Origin: JACJYM01 sp965230495
GTDB lineage: Bacteria; Bacteroidota; Bacteroidia; Chitinophagales; Saprospiraceae
Length of the DNA stretch: 64,000 nt
Direction: 5' to 3'
NCBI GenBank assembly: GCA_965230495.1
Contig: OZ246004.1
Location: 2,542,001-2,606,000, forward strand
Part shown: piece after piece, positions 38,401 to 45,494 of the stretch
How positions within the stretch are numbered: position 1 is the first letter of the stretch
How the letters are laid out: every line of letters begins with the position of its first letter
The notes under the pieces: model-generated
Seen by the model: the letters and a program-made list of their open reading frames with translations, nothing else
Databases searched by the model: none
What the model was told of the DNA's origin: nothing
Program-made: the position numbers and the translations under genes

Positions 38401-38555
38401 AGATAGCCTGACAGTTGTGTACACCCAGGATAATCAATTTGAAAATCATTAATTTGTTGTTGAGTTTGTAGTTGCAAATCTCCACTTGGAGGACACTGAC
38501 CAAATAACCCTGCATAAAAGAACACCGTCAAATAAAAAATAATTATCTTCTTCAT
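32457..38555 (-). CDS. Giant T9SS surface protein with receptor-L/LRR-like and beta-helix regions
   Basis: 2032 aa from the ATG at 38555 (signal peptide MKKIIIFYLTVFFYAGL, one base after the PorP/SprF stop; the frame continues to 38618 inside that gene). Residues about 30-340 are repeated short strands like receptor L/LRR folds (LTSLSGLDNI, LTNISQLSGV). About 410-600 is a right-handed beta-helix introduced by DSGPGSLRNAIECANA. Then come many Ig/PKD-like modules with conserved Cys and a type B sorting domain (about 1950-2032: GDGSNETLRF, IYNRWGDRIF). The sorting domain is closely similar to that of the next gene. PorP/SprF immediately upstream suggests it is anchored through that protein. Confidence 0.88.
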   Translation of the reverse strand: MKKIIIFYLTVFFYAGLFGQCPPSGDLQLQTQQQINDFQIDYPGCTQLSGYLQIDGITSSAITDLSPLSVITSVGGTLTIEDNDLLISTFGLHNLTEIGSIIIWENDALTSVDLTNNNSSFNSHVRINDNNSLSSINIGGSFSTIDGQHIIDNNPNLTTISGFNNFTTANDDVTALNLPNISNLNWLSSLTTSGPLSVVNCDQLTNLTGLSSLNSAHSFAVNSNDAMTSLSGLTSLNTVDWNLGIVNCPNLTNISQLSGVSGGLMGDLSINDNASLINLSGLNNITSIGDELYIASNASLSNLDALSSVTSVGDIGIHNNENLTDISGLLGITTITGFVNIQNNTSLTSLSGLDNIEPVGITAVTLSGNDVLDFCSVQSICDWIDLNPGSANISSNSTGCNNEPEVEAGCSSCITTNGGTTIEVTNTNDSGPGSLRNAIECANADPILDIINVTISGTIDIVSELPDITDQGIQINGNNIVIDGVNLVVDGLNLKADNITIDNVFVRNFEIGLILASDNLIVSNCEITDCSNIGISIAFGDEILIQNCEIFNNSNFGIYYTDSSIGTITSNEIYNNLYGIQLISSVSGLTITNNSIYCNDNYGISIPNGGNNGISKPSIIVSETDLISGTSVSNGTIEIFLVDQGCTDCEFTLGQGKDYLASVGADASGNWSWNPSGALNAGDVVTASVTDPNGNTSEFSACSEVVLPCPLYHAYIAGPFNVCEGESAELTFVIEDGTPGINYTVTWTNGTNETIQDGDTRTVFPVLGNNSFEIFSIVDNDGCPPNSIGAPLVININENPSVVIIPDPSSEICEGETVLLTASGIGGSGNYSYEWSTSEIGSNIMVSTEDMYMVTVTDDNSCTGISDINITVNPLPDFSFIQNDPYQICKGIFDSNDPQYIIEINNANLSGNESINWDLSNAPGLIGYEGDYHYIIDNEFSTLTMGQLCVNIIENNNCERQECIDIEIEDQPIIGSFTSSDIACGATVVDITVEYFTNSEINLYNCQDELIGSETGLGMTVFENVDITINNCFYAEIIDQTYFCSNVSDQLTIIPQDGTEVQLSGDNEICAGDPANIQVDNASDYNSFEWSTSEMTSDILVSPSSTTSYSVTATEANGCENIGTWQVEVTGDVTFNLSGELTFCEQGSTIISTPNIPDYQFEWLYQNMIMGSTNVLEINQAGEYTLTIDDGNCPSDTIFQIMEVEAPMISLINAQVNLCGEDNNLGDYEIDLNSLLSMDSDSGDWQQTEGMLIDANLPVVNTIGRSMGESFQFTYTTNNAMSPCQEAMATVTITVVDCNCPIVELNTDTLCNGSLTSLDLNTLINPNSNGLSGTWSSPVDGPNMTVPNGNLSNNNLNPSILPSGLYDLVFTFNEDPGENCPTEWTTTVLIEQQPVAETGMDGHVCNTSAGTGTAILNLYDLLDTGYTSGGVWSQIVGSPINIEMNGEVDFEGASIGDLYTFNYSISNVNICSPVSVDVNVIIDDCDCLYAGLMAPDTLCNEGSALLDLNSLLEPGADQGQWQVFFNALTIGVEPGDLFDPMREPGDYQICYNFVPEPSSSSCPQDTCVLLHIAEQKVGNLLNVNDIICNNDQDGNTNIYNFDSLVDASAPYDADGNWVQVGGPVSIDLSNPTMVSFDESNGVNLGDVFNFEYVVSSISPCEERRYPFALTVDCTNCDDLPVMTVPNFCNHEGTIDLRDFETKRSGGIWSSTSVTIVDNMIDLSNVNIGTHSLIYEVPDPQPAPCQNEVSVTIQIYEAILPIVSGNGYCNNSDSIHISIENQENFSDILWQTGETSSSIKLLPEGINQLDLMTTDLNGCDFLSTIPIYSTGYPGEDCMDANGFPGILDNECNCITDSECNMLCNDDFAFIEVGEITTINVLENDILPLDINWQVENISDNIIKVWDEKDEGDLDLEITEQFFDTLYVTYQVCKVDCSECAEGRLALMNEALKNVTQTNIITPNGDGSNETLRFTINDVIENSELWIYNRWGDRIFHMKDYDNSWSADGYPGGIYYYVFRVNGVDIRKTLTVVK

Positions 38556-38556
38556 A

Positions 38557-39561
38557 TCACTCCACTTCAAATACATAAGCACCATAAAATTCATACCCCA
38601 CACCTGCATAATTACCAAAATTGCCTAATTGATAATCCATCTTTATACCTAATCTCAAGGCTCCTTCTTTGACCAAAGACCTAAGGAAAGAGTTTTTATC
38701 AAAAATCAGTCCTGTCTGCAAGAATACTTCTCCATTGGTAGCACCTCCTACTGAGGCCCAATACTTATTGAATTTTTCATATCTCACATTAGCCATCGCA
38801 TGGATTGCCTTCGAAAAAGCATAAACGATCATCAAATTCGGCTCAACATAATGCTGTGCCCTTCGAAATGGAATATGTCGATATCCGAAATGTAGGCTCG
38901 CATGTGGACCACTGATTATATCACCAAGGGGAAGAAAATCGCCTGTCTCATATTTCAATGTGATGGCTTTAATAGGTACCAATTGATTGATGGCTAATCC
39001 TGCATAGTAATGACTCTTTTGTAGAGCATAAAAATCCGACACACTATTGTAAAACACTCCAACTCCTAAATTAGGAGAAATAGATGCCTCTCCTATAATA
39101 TCCGGCGTGATCAGTTGATCTCTCACCGCATCAAAAGCTACAAGAGAACTTGGATCATAATCGTATCTTCCAAAACTAGCTTTGATACCCAAAGTAAGTA
39201 CATCATCACGTTTACCCATCAGCTGAGGACTAAAAGCATATGCATAAGTAGCTGCCATACCAATCTTCTTAAAAGGGCCTACTTGATCTTGTTCCAAATA
39301 AGCTCCAACACTGGACCTGTTCTTACTTGGGCTGATAAAAGGATATTGAAATGCAATGGTACTATACTCTGGAGCATCATCAAATCCTGTCCAGTCTTGA
39401 CGATGTGTCACACTGGTCTCCATAGCATTCCACTTAGCTGTCAAGGCTGGGTTCCATATAAATCCATTTTCGTAGAAACTACTCCAACTAGCCAATTGCT
39501 GAGCATCCAAATGAAGGGCCAAAAACAAAAGAAAAATTATAATTGTAGGTCTTTTCATCAT
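38557..39561 (-). CDS. PorP/SprF-family T9SS outer-membrane protein
   Basis: 334 aa with signal peptide (ends LHLDAQ) and the family pattern: NPALTAKWNAMETSVTHRQDW near the N terminus, amphipathic beta strands throughout, and a C-terminal strand ending FYGAYVFEVE. PorP/SprF proteins are outer-membrane barrels usually encoded beside type-B sorting-domain proteins and needed for their secretion or attachment. It starts 3 bp after the kinase gene stop and is followed at one base by the giant adhesin, so the genes form one operon. Confidence 0.93.
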   Translation of the reverse strand: MMKRPTIIIFLLFLALHLDAQQLASWSSFYENGFIWNPALTAKWNAMETSVTHRQDWTGFDDAPEYSTIAFQYPFISPSKNRSSVGAYLEQDQVGPFKKIGMAATYAYAFSPQLMGKRDDVLTLGIKASFGRYDYDPSSLVAFDAVRDQLITPDIIGEASISPNLGVGVFYNSVSDFYALQKSHYYAGLAINQLVPIKAITLKYETGDFLPLGDIISGPHASLHFGYRHIPFRRAQHYVEPNLMIVYAFSKAIHAMANVRYEKFNKYWASVGGATNGEVFLQTGLIFDKNSFLRSLVKEGALRLGIKMDYQLGNFGNYAGVGYEFYGAYVFEVE

Positions 39562-39564
39562 ACT

Positions 39565-42500
39565 TTATCTTTTAATATTTCTTACCAATCTAAATCCAGT
39601 CATCATATTTTTATCAGAAGGATTAATATATTTTCTCGATTTGACACGACACGTTTTTGATTTATTTCTCCATGATCCACCTCGTATGACAATGTACTTT
39701 TTACTCTTATTGGCTTCATCGTATTTGTTATACCAGTCAGAGGTATATTCTGCTACATTACCCGACATATCATACAGTTTATACGAATTTGCTTTCTTCC
39801 GCCCCACTCTGGCAGTCCCATCAGTAACCCCGTATTGTGCTACTTCATCTACATTATTGGATCCTGCATACTTAAAATTGTTTCCTCCACTAGCAGCATA
39901 TTCCCATTCAGCTTCCGTGGGTAAGCGATAGTTATAAGGATTACCTTCTAAAGAGTTAAGTCTATCAATAAATGTCAGAACTTCCAAATAACTAACATTC
40001 TCGACCGGATAGTTTCCTGATCGTCCATCATTATAAAAGCTAGGATTATCTCCCATAACTTGTTTCCAAAACTTTTGAGTCACCTCATATTTAGATATTG
40101 CAAAAGAAGGAATAGAAATTTGGATTGTAGGTTTCTCATCCCTTTCACAATCTTTATCATCACATCCTAAAGTATATTCTATACTTTGTAATCGAACGAA
40201 ACTTTTTTCAAGCTCTTCAATCAAGGGTGCTAATACCAATTCCTTTCTGGCATTCTCTACCTCTAGTTGTAACGATTTTAGCTCTTTAAGAAATACGGAT
40301 TTTTTCGACGGATCATTAGATTGTCTGATCTTATTAATTAATCGTTCTAAATCCGATTTTTCGCCTTTATCTAAATCAAATCTTTGAATATTTTCAATAC
40401 CGCTTTTAATCTCTTTATCATTTTCCAATACTACCATAGACTTTTTGTCAACCTCTTTGGCATCCGCTGTCATTTTTTCTTCTAATTTCTTATTCGCTTG
40501 ATCAGCATATAAGCCATTTGAATACTTTTTTAAGTATGCTCTATAAGCCTCTATATTATCTCGTTTTTTTGTCTCAGTCCAAAATCTTTTTTCCTCTTCC
40601 TTTTTCAAATTGATAATGACCTTGTTGGCATCATTAACAAATTGTCCATTCGGATATTTCTTTAAATATTTTTCATACGCATTTATGGTCTCTTTAGATT
40701 TGGCTTTGTTCCATTCCGTCAACTCTTCCTTTTTCTCATATTCCTTTAATTCATCATTTACTTGTTGAATGTACTTTCCGTTCGGGTAGCTATTCTTATA
40801 GCTACTTATTAAAATCCTGGAAGGATTGGAAATAATCATTTGGTACAGCTTATCCTCATTCTGATTAAGGGTATTTTCTATGATTTTATTTGCCCTAACC
40901 TCTACTTGATCTTTATATTCACTATCAGGATAGTTCTTAAGGAAATCCTCATAGAGATTAATATCATCTGAAGATATTACCTTATCAAAAGCTTCTTTTT
41001 CTTGATCTTTCAGTTGATCAAGTTTGGCATTTATTTTTGATAATTGCTCTTGTCCTCCATATATTTTCTTGAGTTTTTCAACTTCTTGGTGCGTCTCTGC
41101 CTGCAATAAATCATTTTCGAAGTTATCCGATAAAATTTCTTCCTTCGGAGGTACAACTATCTCTACAAATCTAAGATTTCCATCTTTATTTATCTGAAAA
41201 ATAGAATCACCTTTTATTGCCTCTGCCTTACCCCAGCTAAAAGGCTTAATTTCATCAAAAATAGGATTTACCAATACTTTTCCTTCTTGTGATTTACACC
41301 CATATTTACCACTTTTACTAAATATTAATGGTCCAGTGATGTAAGTGCTGTACACTTGGTTAACTCCGAATGATAAGGCAAAAACTGATAAAGCAGCAAT
41401 GGCATATTTCCTGTTTTTAGTCAGTTGTTGACCAAGCCTATTAATAAAATTCGAATATCTGGTCTTGAAGAGTACAATCCTTCTTTTCCTCTCCTCTTTT
41501 TTGATCCTCTTTTGTTCCTCTCTTTGTTTTCTTTTTAAAGCTTCTTGCTCTTCTCTTTCCTTCTTTTGTTTGGCTTTTCTAATTCGTAACTCTTCTTCTC
41601 TTTGTTTTTTTCGTTCTTGCTCCTTCTTTCTCCGAGCATGCTCTTCAGCTTTTCGAATTTTCAATTCTTGAGCTTCTCTCTCTCTTCTCTTGTTTTCAAC
41701 CTTTCTTTGTTTTAGTTCTTCTTCTCGTTTTATTCTTTCATCTTCTTCCCTTTTAATACGAAGCAATTCCTGTTCCTTTTCTAATCTTTCTTTCTCTTTT
41801 TCCTGTCGTCGTTTTAATTCTCCCTGCTCTTTTACCCTTCTAGCCTCCTCTTCGGCCTTCTGCTTTTCTGCTTCTTTCCTCCTAGCCTCTTCCAATCTTT
41901 TCTTAGTCAACTCAGCTTCTTCTTTCTTCTTAGCTGCCCGCTCTTCACGAATTCTATTCTCCTCTGCTTTCTTCTCCTTCCTTAACTGCTTATTCTTGTC
42001 ATAATCTCTTTTGAATTCTTTGAAACGATTTTTAATTTTTTCATTTAAATCATCATAGTTTTTCTTTAGGTCCTCTACTTTAGGACTTAACACATCAGGA
42101 ATTTCAACAGATTCTAAAGGATTGATTTCCTTATTACCTGGAGTAAACATCAGTGTCTCATCAGCCTCCCCTTCTTCAACATTAGATTTTACTTCCGGGT
42201 TTCTCAAAAATTCAACCAAATCTTGTCCTTTCTTCACTCTTACCTGAGGATCTTTTACCAAACATTTCTTAATGATTTGATCATAAGGATATGGACATTC
42301 TTCAATAGCTTCCGAGATATCAGCAGATACGATATTTTTGTATATTGATGTTCTTTTTGCCTCTACACTTCCAGAGACATCATCACTGGCAAATGGTTTT
42401 TTATTTGTCAGTATTTCGAAACAAATAACACCAAAAGACCATAGGTCTGCATTATAGCCTAATTTCTTTCCGTAAAGCTGTTCAGGTGGAGAATACTCCA

Positions 42501-43050
42501 AAGTACCTCCCTGAAAGCTATTGGATAACATCAATGAATATTCGTCATCTATAATCTTACTCAATCCAAAATCAGCAATCTTAGGAATAAAATTTCCATG
42601 AAAGTCCTTAGAAATAAGAATATTACTTGGTTTTAAATCCCGATGTATAATTTTATTATTGTGTAAGAAAGCGATTCCAGCCAATAGCCCATTTATAATC
42701 GCTACTTTCTGATGAACACCTAGTTTCCTTTTCGTAATGAGTTGCTTTAAATTGCCCTCATTATAAAACTGCATAATCGCGTAATCAAATATTCCATTCT
42801 CCATTTCAAACTGAAATACCGATTCATAATTAGCGATGTTTTTATGTGTCTCAAGTTTTTTTGTTGCATCGAATTCACTAATCAAAGAAAACTTCTTATC
42901 AGCTATATACTTAACTTCTGCCACCTTTATAGCCTTCCATTGATCTGTTAAATTGTCATATGCTTTGTAAACAGTACCGAATGCTCCACCTCCCAATCTA
43001 CCATTGGAAATATCTATAGAAAATCGTTCAAAAAATTCTTTCTTGTGCAT
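39565..43050 (-). CDS. Membrane Ser/Thr protein kinase fused to an FGE/SUMF1-like domain
   Basis: 1161 aa. Eukaryotic-type kinase at about 10-290 (GGGAFGTVYKA, AIKVAE, HRDLKPSN, DFGLSK, SPPEQ), all catalytic residues present. A long Lys/Glu/Arg coiled coil (about 335-525), one membrane helix (about 540-562), a WG-repeat-like segment (about 570-615), three or more helical repeats with YLKKYPNG-type ends (about 700-830), and a C-terminal formylglycine-generating-enzyme-like domain (about 935-1160: ISKYEVTQKFWKQV, RLPTEAEWEYAA, GNVAEYTSDW, VIRGGSW, GFRLV). Only one of the usual catalytic cysteines (KTCRVKSR) is visible, so the domain may be non-catalytic, as in GldK. The kinase should face the cytoplasm and the FGE domain the periplasm. 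Confidence 0.92.
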   Translation of the reverse strand: MHKKEFFERFSIDISNGRLGGGAFGTVYKAYDNLTDQWKAIKVAEVKYIADKKFSLISEFDATKKLETHKNIANYESVFQFEMENGIFDYAIMQFYNEGNLKQLITKRKLGVHQKVAIINGLLAGIAFLHNNKIIHRDLKPSNILISKDFHGNFIPKIADFGLSKIIDDEYSLMLSNSFQGGTLEYSPPEQLYGKKLGYNADLWSFGVICFEILTNKKPFASDDVSGSVEAKRTSIYKNIVSADISEAIEECPYPYDQIIKKCLVKDPQVRVKKGQDLVEFLRNPEVKSNVEEGEADETLMFTPGNKEINPLESVEIPDVLSPKVEDLKKNYDDLNEKIKNRFKEFKRDYDKNKQLRKEKKAEENRIREERAAKKKEEAELTKKRLEEARRKEAEKQKAEEEARRVKEQGELKRRQEKEKERLEKEQELLRIKREEDERIKREEELKQRKVENKRREREAQELKIRKAEEHARRKKEQERKKQREEELRIRKAKQKKEREEQEALKRKQREEQKRIKKEERKRRIVLFKTRYSNFINRLGQQLTKNRKYAIAALSVFALSFGVNQVYSTYITGPLIFSKSGKYGCKSQEGKVLVNPIFDEIKPFSWGKAEAIKGDSIFQINKDGNLRFVEIVVPPKEEILSDNFENDLLQAETHQEVEKLKKIYGGQEQLSKINAKLDQLKDQEKEAFDKVISSDDINLYEDFLKNYPDSEYKDQVEVRANKIIENTLNQNEDKLYQMIISNPSRILISSYKNSYPNGKYIQQVNDELKEYEKKEELTEWNKAKSKETINAYEKYLKKYPNGQFVNDANKVIINLKKEEEKRFWTETKKRDNIEAYRAYLKKYSNGLYADQANKKLEEKMTADAKEVDKKSMVVLENDKEIKSGIENIQRFDLDKGEKSDLERLINKIRQSNDPSKKSVFLKELKSLQLEVENARKELVLAPLIEELEKSFVRLQSIEYTLGCDDKDCERDEKPTIQISIPSFAISKYEVTQKFWKQVMGDNPSFYNDGRSGNYPVENVSYLEVLTFIDRLNSLEGNPYNYRLPTEAEWEYAASGGNNFKYAGSNNVDEVAQYGVTDGTARVGRKKANSYKLYDMSGNVAEYTSDWYNKYDEANKSKKYIVIRGGSWRNKSKTCRVKSRKYINPSDKNMMTGFRLVRNIKR

Positions 43051-43115
43051 TACGAATTGGTCCTATAATTAGGTTCTTTGAGTAAGTCTGCTAATATACT
43101 CAATCCATTAAATAT

Positions 43116-44057
43116 TTAGAATTTTTTTGTCGCTCCAATCGTTAGATAAGCTACTCCATATCCCAATTCTCCAAATGCTCCCATACTTGGTGAAAACATG
43201 TACCTCATACCAATAAATCCACTATAAGTAAATGAACTAGCTGATGCAGAAAAACCATTGCTAAAAATATCATCTCCGAAATATGAAGCCTTTACTACAT
43301 TGTAGCCTAATAAAACACCTCCATATGTATTGATATTGCTTTTCTTAAATAGGTCAAAATCATACGTTCCTCTTACCCCCAAAATATAATAGCTTGACTT
43401 CCATCCCCAGTCACCATAGAAATTATCGCTATAAGTTATCTTGTCACTTGTATATCCCAAATATCCTCCAATCTTGACTCCATTATCAAGTTGTACCAAA
43501 TCTAAAGAAACTGATAGCGGTGGTATTTTTGAATAAGATCCATTAGAAAGTGTATATCCTCCACCAATCGTAGAGCCCAATCCTACACCAGCATTTAGAT
43601 GCTTGTCAAAAAAATGCTGACTGTTATTGACCACTTGAATTTTATTCGTGTTTTGTTGGTTATCATTTAATCTATTACTGGATTGCACAAATTGACCATA
43701 TTGCCATTCTCCCTCCTTAAGGATACTTCCATCTACAGCATATAATACTCCTTCACCATGCTTTTTATCATTCGAGAATTGTCCTTTGTATCGTGTGCCA
43801 TTAGAAAGGAATTCTTCACCATATCCATCTCTTTTATTCATTTTCCAATTCCCCTTATACTTAGAACCAGAAGTCCAAATAAACCTTCCAAAACCATGTT
43901 TCTTACCATCCTTAAAGTTGCCTTGATATTTATTTCCTGAAGAGTAAATAACGGTTCCTTCTCCATTGGTACAATTTCCTTGTACACACTGGGAATTAAC
44001 TGTAGAGCTTGTAAATATGATTAAAACGCTTATTAATTTTAAAGTATTGATTTTCAT
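43116..44057 (-). CDS. MORN-repeat protein with C-terminal outer-membrane beta-barrel-like region
   Basis: 313 aa. Signal peptide (ends TVNSQ), four MORN repeats at about 25-120 (NGEGTVIYSSGNKYQGNFKD, HGFGRFIWTSGSKYKGNW, KHGEGVLYAVDG), a short Asn/Gln-rich linker, then a beta-rich C-terminal half with barrel-like strands (GVGLGSTIGGGYTLS, GAFGELGYGVAYLTIGATKKF) ending in an aromatic residue. Probably in the outer membrane. 65 bp before the kinase gene on the same strand and probably the first gene of the operon kinase-PorP-giant-giant. Its promoter carries the LytTR-type double box. Confidence 0.8.
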   Translation of the reverse strand: MKINTLKLISVLIIFTSSTVNSQCVQGNCTNGEGTVIYSSGNKYQGNFKDGKKHGFGRFIWTSGSKYKGNWKMNKRDGYGEEFLSNGTRYKGQFSNDKKHGEGVLYAVDGSILKEGEWQYGQFVQSSNRLNDNQQNTNKIQVVNNSQHFFDKHLNAGVGLGSTIGGGYTLSNGSYSKIPPLSVSLDLVQLDNGVKIGGYLGYTSDKITYSDNFYGDWGWKSSYYILGVRGTYDFDLFKKSNINTYGGVLLGYNVVKASYFGDDIFSNGFSASASSFTYSGFIGMRYMFSPSMGAFGELGYGVAYLTIGATKKF

Positions 44058-44076
44058 GTGTTTGATTTTTATGCAC

Positions 44077-44144
44077 CAAAAATAAATGTCTGGTCAGTGG
44101 TTATTGTCGAGATTGTTTGAATCAAATAAATCTATGTACGAACT
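44077..44144 (-). promoter_or_regulatory. LytTR-type double box and -7 element, MORN/kinase/PorP/adhesin operon
   Basis: Minus strand: distal box AGTTCGTACA (44144-44135), proximal box GATTCAAACA (44123-44114), 21 bp apart. The proximal box starts 39 bp before a perfect -7 TATTTTTG (44084-44077), 20 bp before the ATG at 44057. Confidence 0.75.
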
Positions 44145-44301
44145 GTTTTTGAATTGATTCAACCCATGAAATTATTTGTTCAACTATCTTTTACAAATTA
44201 AAAAGACAATGTTTAATAAGGGGATAATACTTGTAAGGCAATTGGTAAACTACCGCTTACAAGTGGTGAACTACAAACTTAATATGAATATCAGATACTA
44301 T

Positions 44302-44667
44302 TTACAGATTTTCGAAGGCATGAAGCACCTCCTTCTTGTAAGTCCTCCCGATACGAAGTTCGGTTCCATCTATCAATTTAAGGCTTGAATGATTAACCCA
44401 TATCACATGATCGACATTAATGATTGTACTGCGGTAAATCTGAATAAAATTAGTGGTAGCCAACTGAGATAGTAACCTTTTTAACGTCGTATCCGTCCAA
44501 AACGATGTTGCCTCCGTATATACTCTGGTGCCATTATCTTCTGCTTGAATATATAGGATATCGTCTGGTTTAATAAAATATGTTTTATTTGTTCCTTTTA
44601 ACTCTATTTTAGGATCGTCTTTAGATGTTTTTTTGGCCTCTTCAATTTTCTGAACTGAGTAGACATA
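44302..44667 (-). pseudogene. Orphan LytTR DNA-binding domain, out of frame with the preceding TPR gene
   Basis: A 121-codon open frame without a start codon, running from just after a TAA at 44670-44668 to the TAA at 44304-44302. It encodes a full LytTR domain (KPDDILYIQAEDNGTRVY, TTLKRLLSQLATTNFIQIYR, STIINVDHVIWVNH, then RTYKKEVLHAFENL). It overlaps the 3' end of the TPR gene in the -1 frame. TPR-LytTR fusions are common in Bacteroidota, so this is most simply a broken or deleted 3' half. A 7-A run (44634-44628) in the overlap would also join the two frames after a -1 ribosomal slip. Confidence 0.75.
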
Positions 44668-45392
44668 TTAGAAAATAGAACATATTGAGCATTTCGTCCT
44701 GTAGGAAGGTTTTGTAAGGCTATTTTAAATGCATCAATAGATTTGTTGTACTCTCCAGACTGACTATAAATATTACCTATCGTATTATAGATACCCACCC
44801 TATTCATTTCTTCACAATAAGCACATGAAAGGTTCAAACTATCTGCTTCATATAGAAGCTTTAACGCATCAATATTTCTGCCTAGATTATATAATCTTGT
44901 CCCTTTATTTATTTTAAGCTTGACGTTCTCTACATTGCAATCCTCATTGCCTTCATGACACTCCAAAGCGATAGCTTGATCTAATATGTCCAAGCTTTTC
45001 TCTGTATTACCTAGTTTATTTTCACATGTCTGTAAAAAATTAAGAGCAAGTTTTTGATTTGAAATATTTTTCACTCGCTCTGCATATTTAAAAGCCTGCT
45101 GAGCATATTTCTTTCCTTTTTCTAATTCACCTTGATTCATAGAATATCTGGAATAAGTTAAGGAATAATAAATCTTCACCTTTTCGCACTGCTCTGAAGC
45201 TAAGTCATACAAACTATCAAGCTCGATTAACTTATTACCTACCTTACCCTTATTAAAGTTTTCGAATCGGTCCTTAAATTCACTATTCCATTCCTCACAT
45301 GAAGTTTGTGCCGACAATGAATGAACTCTCAAAAAGAACAAACCAATAAGTGCAAAGCTGATAAATTTCAAAAAAAAATGTCTTTTGTTCAC
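44604..45392 (-). CDS. Secreted/periplasmic TPR protein, 5' part of a disrupted TPR-LytTR gene
   Basis: 262 aa from a GTG at 45392 (MNKRHFFLKFISFALIG signal region; an upstream in-frame GTG at 45431 is less likely). After the signal peptide (ends LSAQ) come about five TPR helices (QLNKG-type pairs such as AFKYAERVKNISNQKLALNF, NTIGNIYSQSGEYNKSIDAF). The last 14 residues (KRPKKHLKTILK) are Lys-rich and unlike the family, whereas the other frame continues with QKIEEAKK into a LytTR domain. The usual membrane helix between TPRs and LytTR is missing in both frames, which points to a deletion rather than a simple one-base error. Confidence 0.65.
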   Translation of the reverse strand: MNKRHFFLKFISFALIGLFFLRVHSLSAQTSCEEWNSEFKDRFENFNKGKVGNKLIELDSLYDLASEQCEKVKIYYSLTYSRYSMNQGELEKGKKYAQQAFKYAERVKNISNQKLALNFLQTCENKLGNTEKSLDILDQAIALECHEGNEDCNVENVKLKINKGTRLYNLGRNIDALKLLYEADSLNLSCAYCEEMNRVGIYNTIGNIYSQSGEYNKSIDAFKIALQNLPTGRNAQYVLFSNMSTQFRKLKRPKKHLKTILK

Positions 45393-45440
45393 CAAAAGTG
45401 TAAATATCGCCAAATATTGTAAAGTGGTCACTTATAAAAC

Positions 45441-45470
45441 AAAAAAAGGCGACCTATCAAGATCGCCTTT
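45441..45470 (-). terminator. Rho-independent terminator of the ATP synthase operon
   Basis: Minus strand: AAAGGCGATCT-loop-AGGTCGCCTTT followed by TTTTG, 25 bp after the atpG stop. Confidence 0.9.
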
Positions 45471-45494
45471 CAATGTTTTTAATTTCTCTCTTAT

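Noticed and set aside
41465..42004. Plus-strand Ser/Phe/Cys-rich ORFs opposite the kinase
   Set aside because: They are complements of the Lys/Glu coiled-coil codons; no start context and no family.
43078..43103. Hairpin TTGAGTA...TACTCAA between the MORN/outer-membrane gene and the kinase as a terminator
   Set aside because: Weak 7-bp stem, 12-nt loop and no T-tract; the genes are more likely cotranscribed.
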